Assembly (NCBI GenBank): GCA_903835005.1
Contig: CAILLK010000012.1
Span: forward strand, 1-64,000
DNA: 64,000 nt
Direction: 5' to 3'
Source of the DNA: an uncultured Bacteroidota bacterium
Lineage (GTDB): Bacteria > Bacteroidota > Bacteroidia > Chitinophagales > Chitinophagaceae
A model generated the notes under the pieces. It worked only from the letters and a program-made list of their open reading frames with translations. It was not told the DNA's origin and ran no database searches. This document shows positions 26,394 to 36,636 of the stretch, piece by piece (position 1 is the stretch's first letter; each line of letters starts with the position of its first letter). Both the position numbers and the translations under genes were made by a program.

Positions 26394-26538
26394 TCAAAGG
26401 TTTAAAATAAATAACGCCTGTTTTTAGGTTTCTCGTATAAGGTTTATTGCCTATTGTGGTTTGTAATTTGTAGTTCGTTGATGAAAATTTTAATTTAACA
26501 ATGTATGTCCCACATGCATCTTATCTAATAAGGCATTA

Positions 26539-29500
26539 TTACTCCTCTTTCTTGCCTTCCTTCTGCTCTTTCAAATCCGCTTTTGCCTGCTCAATCTCAT
26601 ACTCCAGCTCGGGATCAATATTCTGGGATTCTACTTTCTTTTGTTTTTCCAGGAGTTCTTCGTGATGCTGCTGCAGCCAGGCCAACTGCTTTTTGCCATA
26701 GGATAGCTTTGTGAACAGGATGAAGAGGACTGGGACTATGAAAATAGAAATGATAGTAGATGCCAGCATGCCACCGAGCACCGTAATGCCTATAGTATTG
26801 CGGGCTACGGCACCGGCACCGGTGGCAAACACCAGTGGCAGCACGCCGAGGATAAAGGCAAAGGAGGTCATGATAATGGGGCGGAGGCGGAGGCCTGCAC
26901 CTTCCAGGGTTGATTTAAGCAGCGGCTCGCCGAGATCGACCCGCATCTTTGCAAACTCAACAATGAGGATGGCATTCTTGGCCGATAAACCAATGAGCGT
27001 GATGAGGCCGATCTGCGCGTATACATTATTAGACAATTTTGTTGCCAGGGAGAGGGCCACTATTGCCCCGAAAGCGCTGATGGGCACCGCCAGCATTACA
27101 GAAAAAGGAACTGACCAGCTTTCATAAAGCGCGGCCAAAAACAGGAATACGAAAATGATGGAACAGAGGAAGATATAAACAGTAGCTGAACCAGCTTTTA
27201 TCTCTTCGTAGCTCAGGCCTGCAAACTCATAAGTATAGCCGGGAGGCAGTACTTTGGCGGCAGTTTCTTTAAGTGCCTCGATTGACTGGCCGCTGCTGAA
27301 CCCCTGCGGAATAGTGCCGGTTACCTCGGCTGACCTGAAAATGTTGAAATGGCTGATCAATGGAGCTGTCTCCAATGGCTTATAACTTATGAGCGTGCTG
27401 AGGGGCAACATATCGCCGGTGGAATTGCGCACATAATATTTGTCCATGTCGGAGATTAGGGCGCGGAAGTTGGTATCGGCCTGCACCACCACATGGTAAG
27501 TGCGGTTGTAGAGGGTGATGTTATTGACAAAAATACTGCCCATATAGGCCTGCATGGTATTGAAAACTGTAGAGATATCGACGCCCATTTTCTGGCATTT
27601 CTCCCGGTCGACCGTAAGGCTGAAACTGGGGGTGTGTGCCGTGAAGTAGCAATTTGCGGTAGCTATTGCCGGATTTTTTTTGCAAGCCGCTATGAATTTT
27701 TTCACCACGGTTTCGAACTGGTGCACATCGTCGGAGGTGCTGCCCTGCTCGATCTGGAAGTCGAACCCGGCGGCCTGGCCAATACCCCGGATGGGGGCAG
27801 GCTGGGTAACGTTGATATTGGCATTTTTGATACCCGCTTTTGCTATCCGTTTTTTCACTTCAGCCAGAATGCCGGGAACCATCTGTGAATCGACCTGGCG
27901 ATCGTCCCAGGGTTTCAGCATTACAAAAATGGTGCCGTTGTTGGAGTTGTTTCCACCGCTGATAACGTTGAGGCCAGATAAAGCAGCAAAGTGCAAGACA
28001 CCTGGTGTTTCGCCCACTATTTTCATGAGTTTTGTCATGAGCTCAACCGATTGGGTGGTAGATGTAGCTTCGGGCAACTGGTAGGTAACATATATACGGC
28101 CATCATCTTCGGCCGGTACGAAACCTGAAGGCTTAATCTTAAACATGATGTAGGCGCCAACGCAGATAATTATAAGCAGTATTACAACATACCGGGCACC
28201 TTTTATACAACCCCTTACCCACCTGGTATAACCAACCGTTACCCTGTCGAACCACTGGTTGAATTTGTAAAACAATTTATTAAGGCCTTTAGCTTGTTTA
28301 TTTGCAGCTGAGGGTTTCAATAACAGGGTGCATAAGGCAGGGGTAAGCGATAAGGCTATGAAAGCGGATAAAACCACGGAGAACGCGATGGTGATAGCGA
28401 ACTGCTGGTAAAGGCGGCCCACAATGCCCGGTATAAAGCCTACAGGCACAAATACAGCAGCAAGAATGAGGGCAATAGCCACCACTGGCCCTGAGATATC
28501 TTTCATGGCCCTGTAGGTAGCTTCGCGGGAAGACATGCCTTCGGCATCAATATAATGCTGTACGGCCTCCACAACGATAATAGCATCATCGACCACAATA
28601 CCTATGGCCAGAACAAAGCCAAACATAGTGAGGGTATTGATAGTAAAACCCATAGGGATAAAGAAGCAGAAAGTGCTGAGGATAGAGACAGGAATGGCTA
28701 AAACGGGTATTATGGTTGACCGCCAGTTTTGCAGGAAAAGAAAAACAACAAGCGCCACCAGGCCAAGCGCCTTGAGCAAGGTGCCTATTACTTCCTGCAT
28801 AGATACCTTGATGATGGTAATGGACTCAAAAGGCACCTTATAATCTATGCCGGCGGGGAATGTTTTTTTCAGGCGTTCCAGTTCGGCATACACATTTTTA
28901 GCTACATCGAGCGCATTGCTGCCGGGGGTCTGGTAGACCAGGAGATAAGACGCGCGTTTGCCGTCAACAAACGAATTACTGGAGAAGGAAAATTTGCCGA
29001 GTTCCACCCTGGCCACATCTTTGAGATAAACGAGTTCACCGGTTGCAGGAATGGTTTTTACCACCACCTTTTCAAATTCAGATGCTTTACTGAGCGGGCC
29101 GTTGACAAGAATACCGATCTCACTGGATTGAGACCCGTATTGGGGCGGCTCACCAACTGCGCCAGCAGCTACATATACATTCTGAGCATTGAGGGCAGCT
29201 GTAATATCGGCAGGCGTAAGGCTGTATGCGGCCATTTTCTGAGGGTTCATCCAGATGCGCATACTGAAGTTATCGGTACGTGCTGTGATATCGCCCACAC
29301 CAGGAACACGCAAGAGCGCATCCTGGATAAATATATTGGTGTAATTGTCGAGGAACGTTTGTCCGTGGCTTGAATCGGGAGAATAGATTGCAACCATCAG
29401 CAGCATGCTTGGGTTTTTGGCGCGCACGGTCATACCGAGTTTGCTGACCACGGATGGCAATAACGGGGCAGCTATGCCCACGCGGTTCTGCACATTAAGC

Positions 29501-29814
29501 GCGGCGATATGCACATTGGTACCGATATTGAAAGTTACATTCACACTCATACCACCGCTGTTGGTGCTGGTACTGGTCATGTATTCCATGCCCGGAGTGC
29601 CATTAACCTGCTCTTCGATAGGTATGGCCACGGTTTGCTCAACGGTCTCGGCATCGGCACCGGTATAAGAACCGGAAACCGAAACGCTTGGGGGTGATAT
29701 ATTGGGGTACTGATCGACCGCAAGGTTGAACAGGCATAACCCACCGGCAATCATCATTACAATTGAAATGACGATTGCAGTAACCGGACGTTTTATAAAT
29801 GTATTTGCGATCAT
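26539..29814 (-). CDS. RND efflux pump inner-membrane permease (AcrB/HAE1 type), copy 2
   Basis: A 1091-residue permease with twelve membrane segments in two halves and two large periplasmic loops. The proton-relay residues are kept: D409/D410 in GIVVDDAIIV, the lysine of GLSAKNAILIVEF, and R/T in RLRPIIMTSFAF. It begins MIANTFIKRPVTAIVISIV, identical to the start of the permease encoded upstream. The C-terminus is charged and coiled (EEKNE-like, ending KKEE). It is the last gene of the TolC-adaptor-RND-RND operon, 58 bases after copy 1. Pumps of this family export drugs, dyes or toxic metabolites. Confidence 0.94.
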   Translation of the reverse strand: MIANTFIKRPVTAIVISIVMMIAGGLCLFNLAVDQYPNISPPSVSVSGSYTGADAETVEQTVAIPIEEQVNGTPGMEYMTSTSTNSGGMSVNVTFNIGTNVHIAALNVQNRVGIAAPLLPSVVSKLGMTVRAKNPSMLLMVAIYSPDSSHGQTFLDNYTNIFIQDALLRVPGVGDITARTDNFSMRIWMNPQKMAAYSLTPADITAALNAQNVYVAAGAVGEPPQYGSQSSEIGILVNGPLSKASEFEKVVVKTIPATGELVYLKDVARVELGKFSFSSNSFVDGKRASYLLVYQTPGSNALDVAKNVYAELERLKKTFPAGIDYKVPFESITIIKVSMQEVIGTLLKALGLVALVVFLFLQNWRSTIIPVLAIPVSILSTFCFFIPMGFTINTLTMFGFVLAIGIVVDDAIIVVEAVQHYIDAEGMSSREATYRAMKDISGPVVAIALILAAVFVPVGFIPGIVGRLYQQFAITIAFSVVLSAFIALSLTPALCTLLLKPSAANKQAKGLNKLFYKFNQWFDRVTVGYTRWVRGCIKGARYVVILLIIICVGAYIMFKIKPSGFVPAEDDGRIYVTYQLPEATSTTQSVELMTKLMKIVGETPGVLHFAALSGLNVISGGNNSNNGTIFVMLKPWDDRQVDSQMVPGILAEVKKRIAKAGIKNANINVTQPAPIRGIGQAAGFDFQIEQGSTSDDVHQFETVVKKFIAACKKNPAIATANCYFTAHTPSFSLTVDREKCQKMGVDISTVFNTMQAYMGSIFVNNITLYNRTYHVVVQADTNFRALISDMDKYYVRNSTGDMLPLSTLISYKPLETAPLISHFNIFRSAEVTGTIPQGFSSGQSIEALKETAAKVLPPGYTYEFAGLSYEEIKAGSATVYIFLCSIIFVFLFLAALYESWSVPFSVMLAVPISAFGAIVALSLATKLSNNVYAQIGLITLIGLSAKNAILIVEFAKMRVDLGEPLLKSTLEGAGLRLRPIIMTSFAFILGVLPLVFATGAGAVARNTIGITVLGGMLASTIISIFIVPVLFILFTKLSYGKKQLAWLQQHHEELLEKQKKVESQNIDPELEYEIEQAKADLKEQKEGKKEE

Positions 29815-29872
29815 TTTTTAAAGCCGAAAGTCTTTAGTAGTTAGTCTAAAGTTTTATTTCTATTTCTTTTCC

Positions 29873-32800
29873 TTAATGTTTATCAGTGTCTCCGGACTTA
29901 TGCAGATCACGTGATTTCTGAATTTCGAATTCGAGTTCGGGGTCAATATTCTGCGCCTCAACCTTCATTGCCTTTTCTTTAAGGCTATCTTTATGTTGCT
30001 GCAGGTAAGCCAGTTTTTCTTTTCCGTAAGAGAACCGGGTAATAATCACAAACAGTACCGGTACAATAAAAATAGCCAGTGTGGAAGCCGATATCATACC
30101 GCCTAAAACGGTAAAACCAATAGTGCGCCGGGCAACGGCCCCTGCACCTGTAGCAAGCACAAGCGGCAACACCCCTAATATAAATGCAAGAGAGGTCATA
30201 ACAATAGGGCGCAGCCTTAACTTTACCGCTTCCAGTGTTGATTCTATAAGCTCTTCGCCGGCATCGACACGGACTTTGGCAAATTCTACAATAAGGATGG
30301 CATTTTTGGCAGCAAGGCCAATAAGCGTAATCAGGCCGATCTGGGCATACACATTATTGGTGAGGCTGGGCACGAAAAATAATGTAAGAATGGCACCAAA
30401 TGCACCTATGGGTACTGCAAGCATTACGGAGAAAGGCACAGACCAGCTTTCATACAATGCAGCCAGAAAAAGGAACACGAAGGTGATAGAGAAGAGGAAG
30501 ATGTAGATAGTGGCAGAGCCCGCTTTTATCTCCTCATAACTCAGACCTGAGAACTCGGTAGTATAACCCTGCGGCAATACTCTGGCAGCAACTTCTTTAA
30601 GTGCATCCATTGCCTGGCCGCTGCTGTAGCCTACGGCCGGAGCGCCGTCTATCTCAGCAGTACGGAAAATGTTGAAGTGGGAAATAAGCGGAGCAGACTC
30701 TACCGGGGAATAACTGATCATAGTGCTGAGCGGCAGCATATCGCCGTTCTGGTTACGTACATAATACTTGTCGATGTTGGAGATCATAGACCGGAAAGCA
30801 GTATCGGCCTGCACCACTACATGGAAAGTACGGTTGTAGGTGGTAAAATCATTGATGTACAGACTGCCCATATAAGCCTGGATTGTAGTAAATACATCGG
30901 CAATATTAACGCCCAGTTTTTCACATTTTTCCCTGTCGACAGTGAGGTTATAGTTGGGGGTGCTTGCAGTGAAGAAACTGAATGCCTTTGAGATTTCGGG
31001 CCGCTTGTTGGCCTCAGCCACAAAATCTTTTACTACTTTTTCGAAAGCATGAACATCATCATTAGTGCTGCGCTGCTCGAGCTGCAGACTGAAACCAACA
31101 GTAGCGCCTAAACCCGGAATAGGTGATGGCTGGATAACTTCGACATTGGCATTATTGATTCCTTTATCGGCAATGCGTTTTTGTAAAACAGAGATGATGC
31201 CGGGTACCTGTTCGCCGGATTTGCTACGGTCGTCCCATGGCTTCAACTGGCAATAGATGGTACCGCAATTGGAGTTGGTGGCATTGTTTACCACATTCAA
31301 ACCAGAGAGCGCTGCATAATGAGCAACGCCCGGCGTGGCCGCGACCACTTCCATCAGTTGGGTCATTACATTTATGGATTGGGCGGTGGATGATGCGGGC
31401 GGCAACTGAAAGGTGATGTACAGATTTCCGTCATCCTCGGAAGGAATAAAACCTGATGGTTTTTGCTGGAACAGGAAGTAAGCACCTGCACAAATGCAGA
31501 GCAGCAGAATGATAATATACTTTGCCCCTGCAATGCTCTTCTTTACGCCAAGGGTGTATTTCTCTGTTACCTTATCGAACCAGGCATTGAAACGGAAGAA
31601 CAGCTTATTGATACCCTTAGCTTCTTTTACAGTAGCAGATGGCTTGAGCAATAAAGTGCAGAGCGCAGGCGTAAGAGATAATGCTATAAATGCAGAGATG
31701 ATAACGGAGATGGCTATGGTAATGGCAAACTGCTGGTAGAGGCGGCCTACTATGCCAGGTATAAAACCAACAGGCACAAATACCGCAGCAAGGATAAGCG
31801 CAATGGCTACCACAGGAGCCGAGATGTCTTTCATAGCCATATAGGTGGCTTCCTTGGCCGACATGCCCCTGGTATCTATATAATGCTGCACCGCTTCGAC
31901 CACAATAATGGCATCATCGACCACAATACCAATTGCCAGTACGAAACCGAACATGGTGAGTGTATTGATGGTAAAGCCCAGCGGAATGAAGAAGCAGAAA
32001 GTACCGAAAATAGATACCGGGATCGCGAGTACCGGGATGAGGGTAGAGCGCCAGTTCTGCAGGAAGAGGAACACTACAACCGCAACGAGTCCCAATGTTT
32101 TGAGCAGTGTGCCCACCACATCCTGCATAGAAACTTTTACAACCGTTACGGATTCAAAAGGCACGGAGTATTCCACATCGGCCGGGAAGGTTTCTTTCAG
32201 TTTGGCCAGCTCTGTGTAAATACCATTGGCCGTTTCGAGGGCATTGCTGCCGGGCGCCTGGTAGATGAGCAGATAAGAAGCCCGCTTGCCATCTACAAAA
32301 GAATTGCTGGAGAAGGTAAACTTACCGAGTTCTACTCGTGCCACATCTTTAAGGTAAACCAGTTCGCCGGTGGCGGGGATTGTTTTTACAATGATCTGTT
32401 CGAACTCGGAAACCTTGCTGAGGCGGCCATTTACAAGGATACCCAGTTCATAGATCTGTGTTTTCTGCTGAGGGGGCACACCCGCCGAGCCGGCTGCTAC
32501 CTGCACATTCTGTGCATTAAGAGCGGCTATCACATCGGCCGGAGTGAGGCTGTAGGCAGCCATTTTATCGGGGTTCATCCAGACACGCATACTGAAGTCA
32601 TCGGTGAACCTGTTGATGCTACCTACTCCGGGTACACGAAGCAGCGCATCCTGAACGAATATATTGGTAAAGTTGTCGAGGAAGGTAATATTATGTGTTC
32701 CGGCAGGTGCATAAACAGCCACCATCATCAGCATACTGGGGTTGAGGGCTCGCACTGTAAGGCCGAGGCGACTTGCAACTGCCGGCAGTAGAGGTGTAGC

Positions 32801-33142
32801 TATGCTTACCCTGTTCTGCACATCGAGCGCAGCTACATCGATATTGGTACCGATGTTGAAAGTTACATTAAGTTGCATCAGGCCGTTGTTGGTACTGTTG
32901 CTCTGCATATATTCCATGCCGGGTGTACCATTCACCTGCTCTTCCACCGGGGTAGCAACGGTTTGCTCCACTGTTTGGGCATCGGCACCGGTAAATTGGC
33001 CGTTAACCTGCACAATAGGCGGGGTAATATCGGGATACTGATCGATAGGCAGGTTGAAGATGCATATAGTACCGGTAAGCACCAATACTATTGAAATGAC
33101 GATAGCAGTAACCGGCCTTTTAATAAATGTATTTGCGATCAT
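29873..33142 (-). CDS. RND efflux pump inner-membrane permease (AcrB/HAE1 type), copy 1
   Basis: A 1089-residue paralog of the next gene, similar along its entire length. The relay aspartates in GIVVDDAIIV, the TM10 lysine in GLAAKNAILIVEF, and RLRPIVMTSLAF are all present, so it too should be an active proton-coupled permease. It differs most in the periplasmic loops that bind substrate. The gene follows the adaptor gene by 62 bases in the same operon. Two complete permeases served by one adaptor and one outer-membrane channel is unusual outside MdtABC-type systems. Confidence 0.94.
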   Translation of the reverse strand: MIANTFIKRPVTAIVISIVLVLTGTICIFNLPIDQYPDITPPIVQVNGQFTGADAQTVEQTVATPVEEQVNGTPGMEYMQSNSTNNGLMQLNVTFNIGTNIDVAALDVQNRVSIATPLLPAVASRLGLTVRALNPSMLMMVAVYAPAGTHNITFLDNFTNIFVQDALLRVPGVGSINRFTDDFSMRVWMNPDKMAAYSLTPADVIAALNAQNVQVAAGSAGVPPQQKTQIYELGILVNGRLSKVSEFEQIIVKTIPATGELVYLKDVARVELGKFTFSSNSFVDGKRASYLLIYQAPGSNALETANGIYTELAKLKETFPADVEYSVPFESVTVVKVSMQDVVGTLLKTLGLVAVVVFLFLQNWRSTLIPVLAIPVSIFGTFCFFIPLGFTINTLTMFGFVLAIGIVVDDAIIVVEAVQHYIDTRGMSAKEATYMAMKDISAPVVAIALILAAVFVPVGFIPGIVGRLYQQFAITIAISVIISAFIALSLTPALCTLLLKPSATVKEAKGINKLFFRFNAWFDKVTEKYTLGVKKSIAGAKYIIILLLCICAGAYFLFQQKPSGFIPSEDDGNLYITFQLPPASSTAQSINVMTQLMEVVAATPGVAHYAALSGLNVVNNATNSNCGTIYCQLKPWDDRSKSGEQVPGIISVLQKRIADKGINNANVEVIQPSPIPGLGATVGFSLQLEQRSTNDDVHAFEKVVKDFVAEANKRPEISKAFSFFTASTPNYNLTVDREKCEKLGVNIADVFTTIQAYMGSLYINDFTTYNRTFHVVVQADTAFRSMISNIDKYYVRNQNGDMLPLSTMISYSPVESAPLISHFNIFRTAEIDGAPAVGYSSGQAMDALKEVAARVLPQGYTTEFSGLSYEEIKAGSATIYIFLFSITFVFLFLAALYESWSVPFSVMLAVPIGAFGAILTLFFVPSLTNNVYAQIGLITLIGLAAKNAILIVEFAKVRVDAGEELIESTLEAVKLRLRPIVMTSLAFILGVLPLVLATGAGAVARRTIGFTVLGGMISASTLAIFIVPVLFVIITRFSYGKEKLAYLQQHKDSLKEKAMKVEAQNIDPELEFEIQKSRDLHKSGDTDKH

Positions 33143-33204
33143 AGTTTGTTAGTCTTTAGTCTAAAGTCATTAGTCTGAAGTCGCAAGAGAAAAAATTTGT
33201 TTAC

Positions 33205-34428
33205 TTAATCTTTTTTGCCGTTGTTATTGCCGTCCTGCTGCCCTTTAGCTGTGCTGTCGGTAGCTGGTTTTTTGCCCGGATTAATTCTTGAACCGTCGTG
33301 CAGCAGTTGCACACCATCTACCACCACTTTATCGCCAGGATTGATACCGCTTTTAATGATTACATTAGGGCCTATTGTCTGACCGGTCTGCACTTTCCTT
33401 TGCAGCGCCACAAGTTTTGGCCCTTTCACAGTATCTGTTTCTTTTTCAGTTTTAGTGGAGTCTTTCTTTGGCAATACGGTGTCTTTGGCAATGAAAACAA
33501 AATACTCACCCATCTGCTCTACAATAGCCTTGCTCGGTATCAGCATCTGCGGGGACGATTCCTGGTTATGTACGCGGACAATGCAACTCATGCCTGCCCT
33601 GAGGATATAGCCCGTATTGGGGAAAACAAGCCGTACTCTAATTGTACCAGTCTGTGAATTAACAGCCCTGTCGATAACGGATATTTTTCCGGTAAAAGGG
33701 TAAAGGGAATTATCGGGCATGAGTAAAGTAAATAAGGAATCGTTGGTCTCAGCATTACCTTTTTCGAGAGATTCAAAAAAGGGAAGTTGTTTTTCATTTA
33801 CCAAAAAATCGACCGCCATAGGGTCATCGGTGGAGATAGTATTCAGAATGGTTTGCCCGACGGAGACCATATTACCCAAACGCACCTGGCTGAAACCAAT
33901 AGTGCCATCGAAAGGGGCCGTGATTACGGAATAAGCAAGATTGGTCCGGGCTGTCTTTACCGCTTCTTCGGCTGCTTTCTCGGCATTCTTAGCATTTTGC
34001 AATGCTATTACAGCGTGGTCGTAAAGCTGCTTTGCTACCGCATTCTGGCTGTTGAGGTATTCATAGCGGTCGGCATCCTGCTGCGCCTGTTTTGTATTGC
34101 CCTGAGCCACTTTGAGGTTGGCAGAGGCCTGGTCATAATTGGCCTGAAACAGGCGTTTGTCTATTTCGTAAAGCACCTGCCCTTTTTTTACATGGGCGCC
34201 GTCCTTAGCCAGAATAGCTGTAATATAACCCTGCACTTCGGGAAACAGGTTTACCTGGCTCAGCGGTTGTGTTGTAGACGGGTACTGATCGTAATACAAT
34301 ACCGTTTTTTTCGACACTGTCTGCAGATTGACCGGTGCAGGTGGCGTTGGTGGTGCAGTTGGTTTGGACTGACAGGAAAACAGTGCCAGGAAACTGATGA
34401 AAATAATTCTGGTTATTGCTTTATTCAT
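33205..34428 (-). CDS. RND pump periplasmic adaptor (membrane fusion protein), lipoprotein
   Basis: From ATG 34428 the protein has 407 residues, with a lipobox ALFSC (C19) anchoring it to the inner membrane as in AcrA. Domains follow in the usual order: lipoyl half (YDQYPSTTQPLSQVNLFPEVQG...KDGAHVKKGQVLYEID), alpha-hairpin with KQAQQDADRYEYLNSQNAV, the second lipoyl half (APFDGTIGFSQVRLGNMVSVG) and barrel domains. The tail is Gly/Asn/Lys-rich. A longer frame starting at 34470 would overlap the TolC gene and is less likely. It bridges the TolC-like channel and the two permeases. Confidence 0.92.
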   Translation of the reverse strand: MNKAITRIIFISFLALFSCQSKPTAPPTPPAPVNLQTVSKKTVLYYDQYPSTTQPLSQVNLFPEVQGYITAILAKDGAHVKKGQVLYEIDKRLFQANYDQASANLKVAQGNTKQAQQDADRYEYLNSQNAVAKQLYDHAVIALQNAKNAEKAAEEAVKTARTNLAYSVITAPFDGTIGFSQVRLGNMVSVGQTILNTISTDDPMAVDFLVNEKQLPFFESLEKGNAETNDSLFTLLMPDNSLYPFTGKISVIDRAVNSQTGTIRVRLVFPNTGYILRAGMSCIVRVHNQESSPQMLIPSKAIVEQMGEYFVFIAKDTVLPKKDSTKTEKETDTVKGPKLVALQRKVQTGQTIGPNVIIKSGINPGDKVVVDGVQLLHDGSRINPGKKPATDSTAKGQQDGNNNGKKD

Positions 34429-34453
34429 AAAAACGGCAAATTTTATAATTGAA

Positions 34454-35818
34454 TTAGTAGGAGATTTCACCCATAGCCTTCTGAAGGTCTATCTTGTAGG
34501 AGAGTACCTGGAACAAGGCATTGATATAACCTGTTTCGGAAGTAATTAAATTAGATTGAGCTGTGATCACGTTCAGGTAAGGAACAATACCCTGTTTGTA
34601 CTGCATTTCAACCACGGTATAAACCCTTTTGGCCAGCTCCACATTTTTTTGCATGGTATGAAAGCTGAACAGGTTGCTTCTGTAGTTGGCCAGTGCAGTG
34701 GAGTATTCCGAATAGATCTGGGATTTAAGGTTCACTTCACTCCAGTTGAGCAGATCCGCCTGCAGCCTTGCTTTCCGCACGTTATTGATTCTTGAAAATC
34801 CTGTGAACACAGGGAAATTCAAGGTAAGCCCTAATGAAGAATAGGGGTAACTATTATCGAAGAGGCTTGAAAATTCATTACTGCCGAATTCGTAATTGTA
34901 ATTTAAAAAGCCAGAAAGAGTGGGCAGAAATGAGAGGTGATAATAATTTATGAGATGCTGCTGCAGTTTTTTGGCTGTTTGCAGCTGCTGGAATTCAATT
35001 CGTTTTTCGTATTGCAACTGCTCGCTTGAGTCTATACCTATATTCCTGATCATCTCCGATGTATCGAAGCTGATATTGAACTGTTTATCAGCCGGGAAGC
35101 CCAGTAATTGCTTCAGGGCAGCATATTGAGGGGTTACATTTTCCACAGCCTGCCTCAGCTGAACCAGCATATTATTTAAAGTAATGGTCGCTTCCTCATA
35201 ATCAGTTTCATCTACAATACCACCAATATACTGGTGGTAGGCATCTGTTACACTGCGGCTGAGTTCGGCAGTATCGGCTTTAAGCACATCAATCTGCTCA
35301 AGGGTAAGGAGTACATTGTAAAAAGCCTTGCTCACTGTTGCTACCAGATTTATTTTGGTACTGTCGGTAACCAGCTTTGCCTGCTCGGTAAATAAAGGAG
35401 CAGTTTTTGCAGCATAAATAAGGCTGGGGCTAATAAAAGCCTGGGTAGCAGAAATTTGCGGAGTTACTGAATTGGGTATGCCGGTTTTAACTATTACAGG
35501 CGGCCCGGCAGGGTTATTGGGGTTGGTTTCAAATGCACTTGGCAATACATCGTAATGGGTTAGGGTAGCTGATGCATTAACCTGCGGATACCAGCCGGAA
35601 AGATTGATAGCATTATTTGCCCTCGTAATAGCCTGATTGATCAGCGACTGATTCAAGGCAGGTTGGTGCTTCATAGCGTAATCAATACATTGCCTGAGGG
35701 TAAGTGATTGATAGCCAGCATCTGCCTGGGCAAACGAATATATGGGTAAAGAGAGCAGGCATGCCACTATCAGAAATGTGCAGATACTGCCGGGCAGATT
35801 TTCTTTTTTTATAACCAT
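34454..35818 (-). CDS. TolC-family outer membrane efflux protein
   Basis: A 454-residue protein with a signal peptide (about 1-31, ending SFAQA) and two internally related helical repeats typical of OEP/TolC: LTLRQCIDYAMKHQPALNQS at the start, and VYTVVEMQYKQGIVPYLNVI near the end. It forms the trimeric exit duct of the tripartite pump. It is the first gene of the operon, 25 bases before the adaptor ATG. Confidence 0.93.
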   Translation of the reverse strand: MVIKKENLPGSICTFLIVACLLSLPIYSFAQADAGYQSLTLRQCIDYAMKHQPALNQSLINQAITRANNAINLSGWYPQVNASATLTHYDVLPSAFETNPNNPAGPPVIVKTGIPNSVTPQISATQAFISPSLIYAAKTAPLFTEQAKLVTDSTKINLVATVSKAFYNVLLTLEQIDVLKADTAELSRSVTDAYHQYIGGIVDETDYEEATITLNNMLVQLRQAVENVTPQYAALKQLLGFPADKQFNISFDTSEMIRNIGIDSSEQLQYEKRIEFQQLQTAKKLQQHLINYYHLSFLPTLSGFLNYNYEFGSNEFSSLFDNSYPYSSLGLTLNFPVFTGFSRINNVRKARLQADLLNWSEVNLKSQIYSEYSTALANYRSNLFSFHTMQKNVELAKRVYTVVEMQYKQGIVPYLNVITAQSNLITSETGYINALFQVLSYKIDLQKAMGEISY

Positions 35819-36024
35819 GGGCTATTTTTTGGGAGACAAAGCAGTTTTTGATTAAAATGAAGGTATTAACTGCTTAAATGAACATTAAATATATAGATCG
35901 CCGGTAATTGCTAATCAATGTGCAGATAGAGTGCATTTATACTATCCGCAATAAAATATAAAATGAACAGAACAACAGAGGAATATAGCAGGGGAAATTC
36001 AATCCGGGAAAATAAAATTCCGGA

Positions 36025-36411
36025 TCAGACCTGCAATTTGTGTATAAAAAGATAAATCGGGAAATTTCCCGGAACATTGTGAGCCGGAAGCAGGAAACCC
36101 TTGCGGCGGAAATAAGCACCGAATAAAAGTATAAAAGCTAAAACACTTAAAGCAGGCAGTGAAAATAATACTTCGGGATTAGATGCATCAGCAGCTTTTT
36201 TTTCAGACTGATCGAACAACCGGAAACTATCGCGCCTATCCCTGCAGCCATTTTTTAATTTCATTCCCTGGAGCTGGGAAGTGGTAAAATTGTGCGCCAG
36301 TTTCAGCTCAATCAATTTTTTGGATGCACCTGAAAACAGGATACAGCAAACAGCTATCAGTAACCAGATTGGCCTTAAAAATGTTGATCTGAAATGCTTT
36401 TTACTGTTCAC
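36025..36411 (-). CDS. Small hypothetical membrane protein (GTG start)
   Basis: A 128-residue frame with two hydrophobic segments (about 13-29 and 82-101) separated by a charged stretch containing two cysteines, one each side of no recognised motif. It opens with GTG. A perfect -7 box TATATTTG lies 18 bases upstream, which supports it being a gene. It precedes the TolC gene by 206 bases on the same strand. No family is recognised. Confidence 0.5.
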   Translation of the reverse strand: MNSKKHFRSTFLRPIWLLIAVCCILFSGASKKLIELKLAHNFTTSQLQGMKLKNGCRDRRDSFRLFDQSEKKAADASNPEVLFSLPALSVLAFILLFGAYFRRKGFLLPAHNVPGNFPIYLFIHKLQV

Positions 36412-36429
36412 AGCGTTGCTTAATTAAAG

Positions 36430-36437
36430 CAAATATA
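36430..36437 (-). promoter_or_regulatory. -7 promoter box of the small membrane protein gene
   Basis: On the minus strand TATATTTG is a perfect TAnnTTTG match located 18 bases before the GTG at 36411. Confidence 0.45.
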
Positions 36438-36636
36438 GAGATAATTTAATCGGGATAGCCAAAATCCGTTTTATGAAATGTTAATATTAAATAAATTCTG
36501 CAATGCTGAATAATGCAGGATAACAGATTAAGGTTAAAGTACCCTGCCCGATTCCGGCTAATCTGCATCTTTCTTTTTATTAACTTTAAAAAAACAGGGA
36601 AACGATTTACTTTAGTGGCATCAACTACTATCAATA

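Noticed and set aside
31883-32791. A 302-codon plus-strand open frame inside an RND permease gene
   Set aside because: It is antisense to a highly conserved permease and only reflects GC-rich third positions there; similar long antisense frames occur in the paralogous permease.
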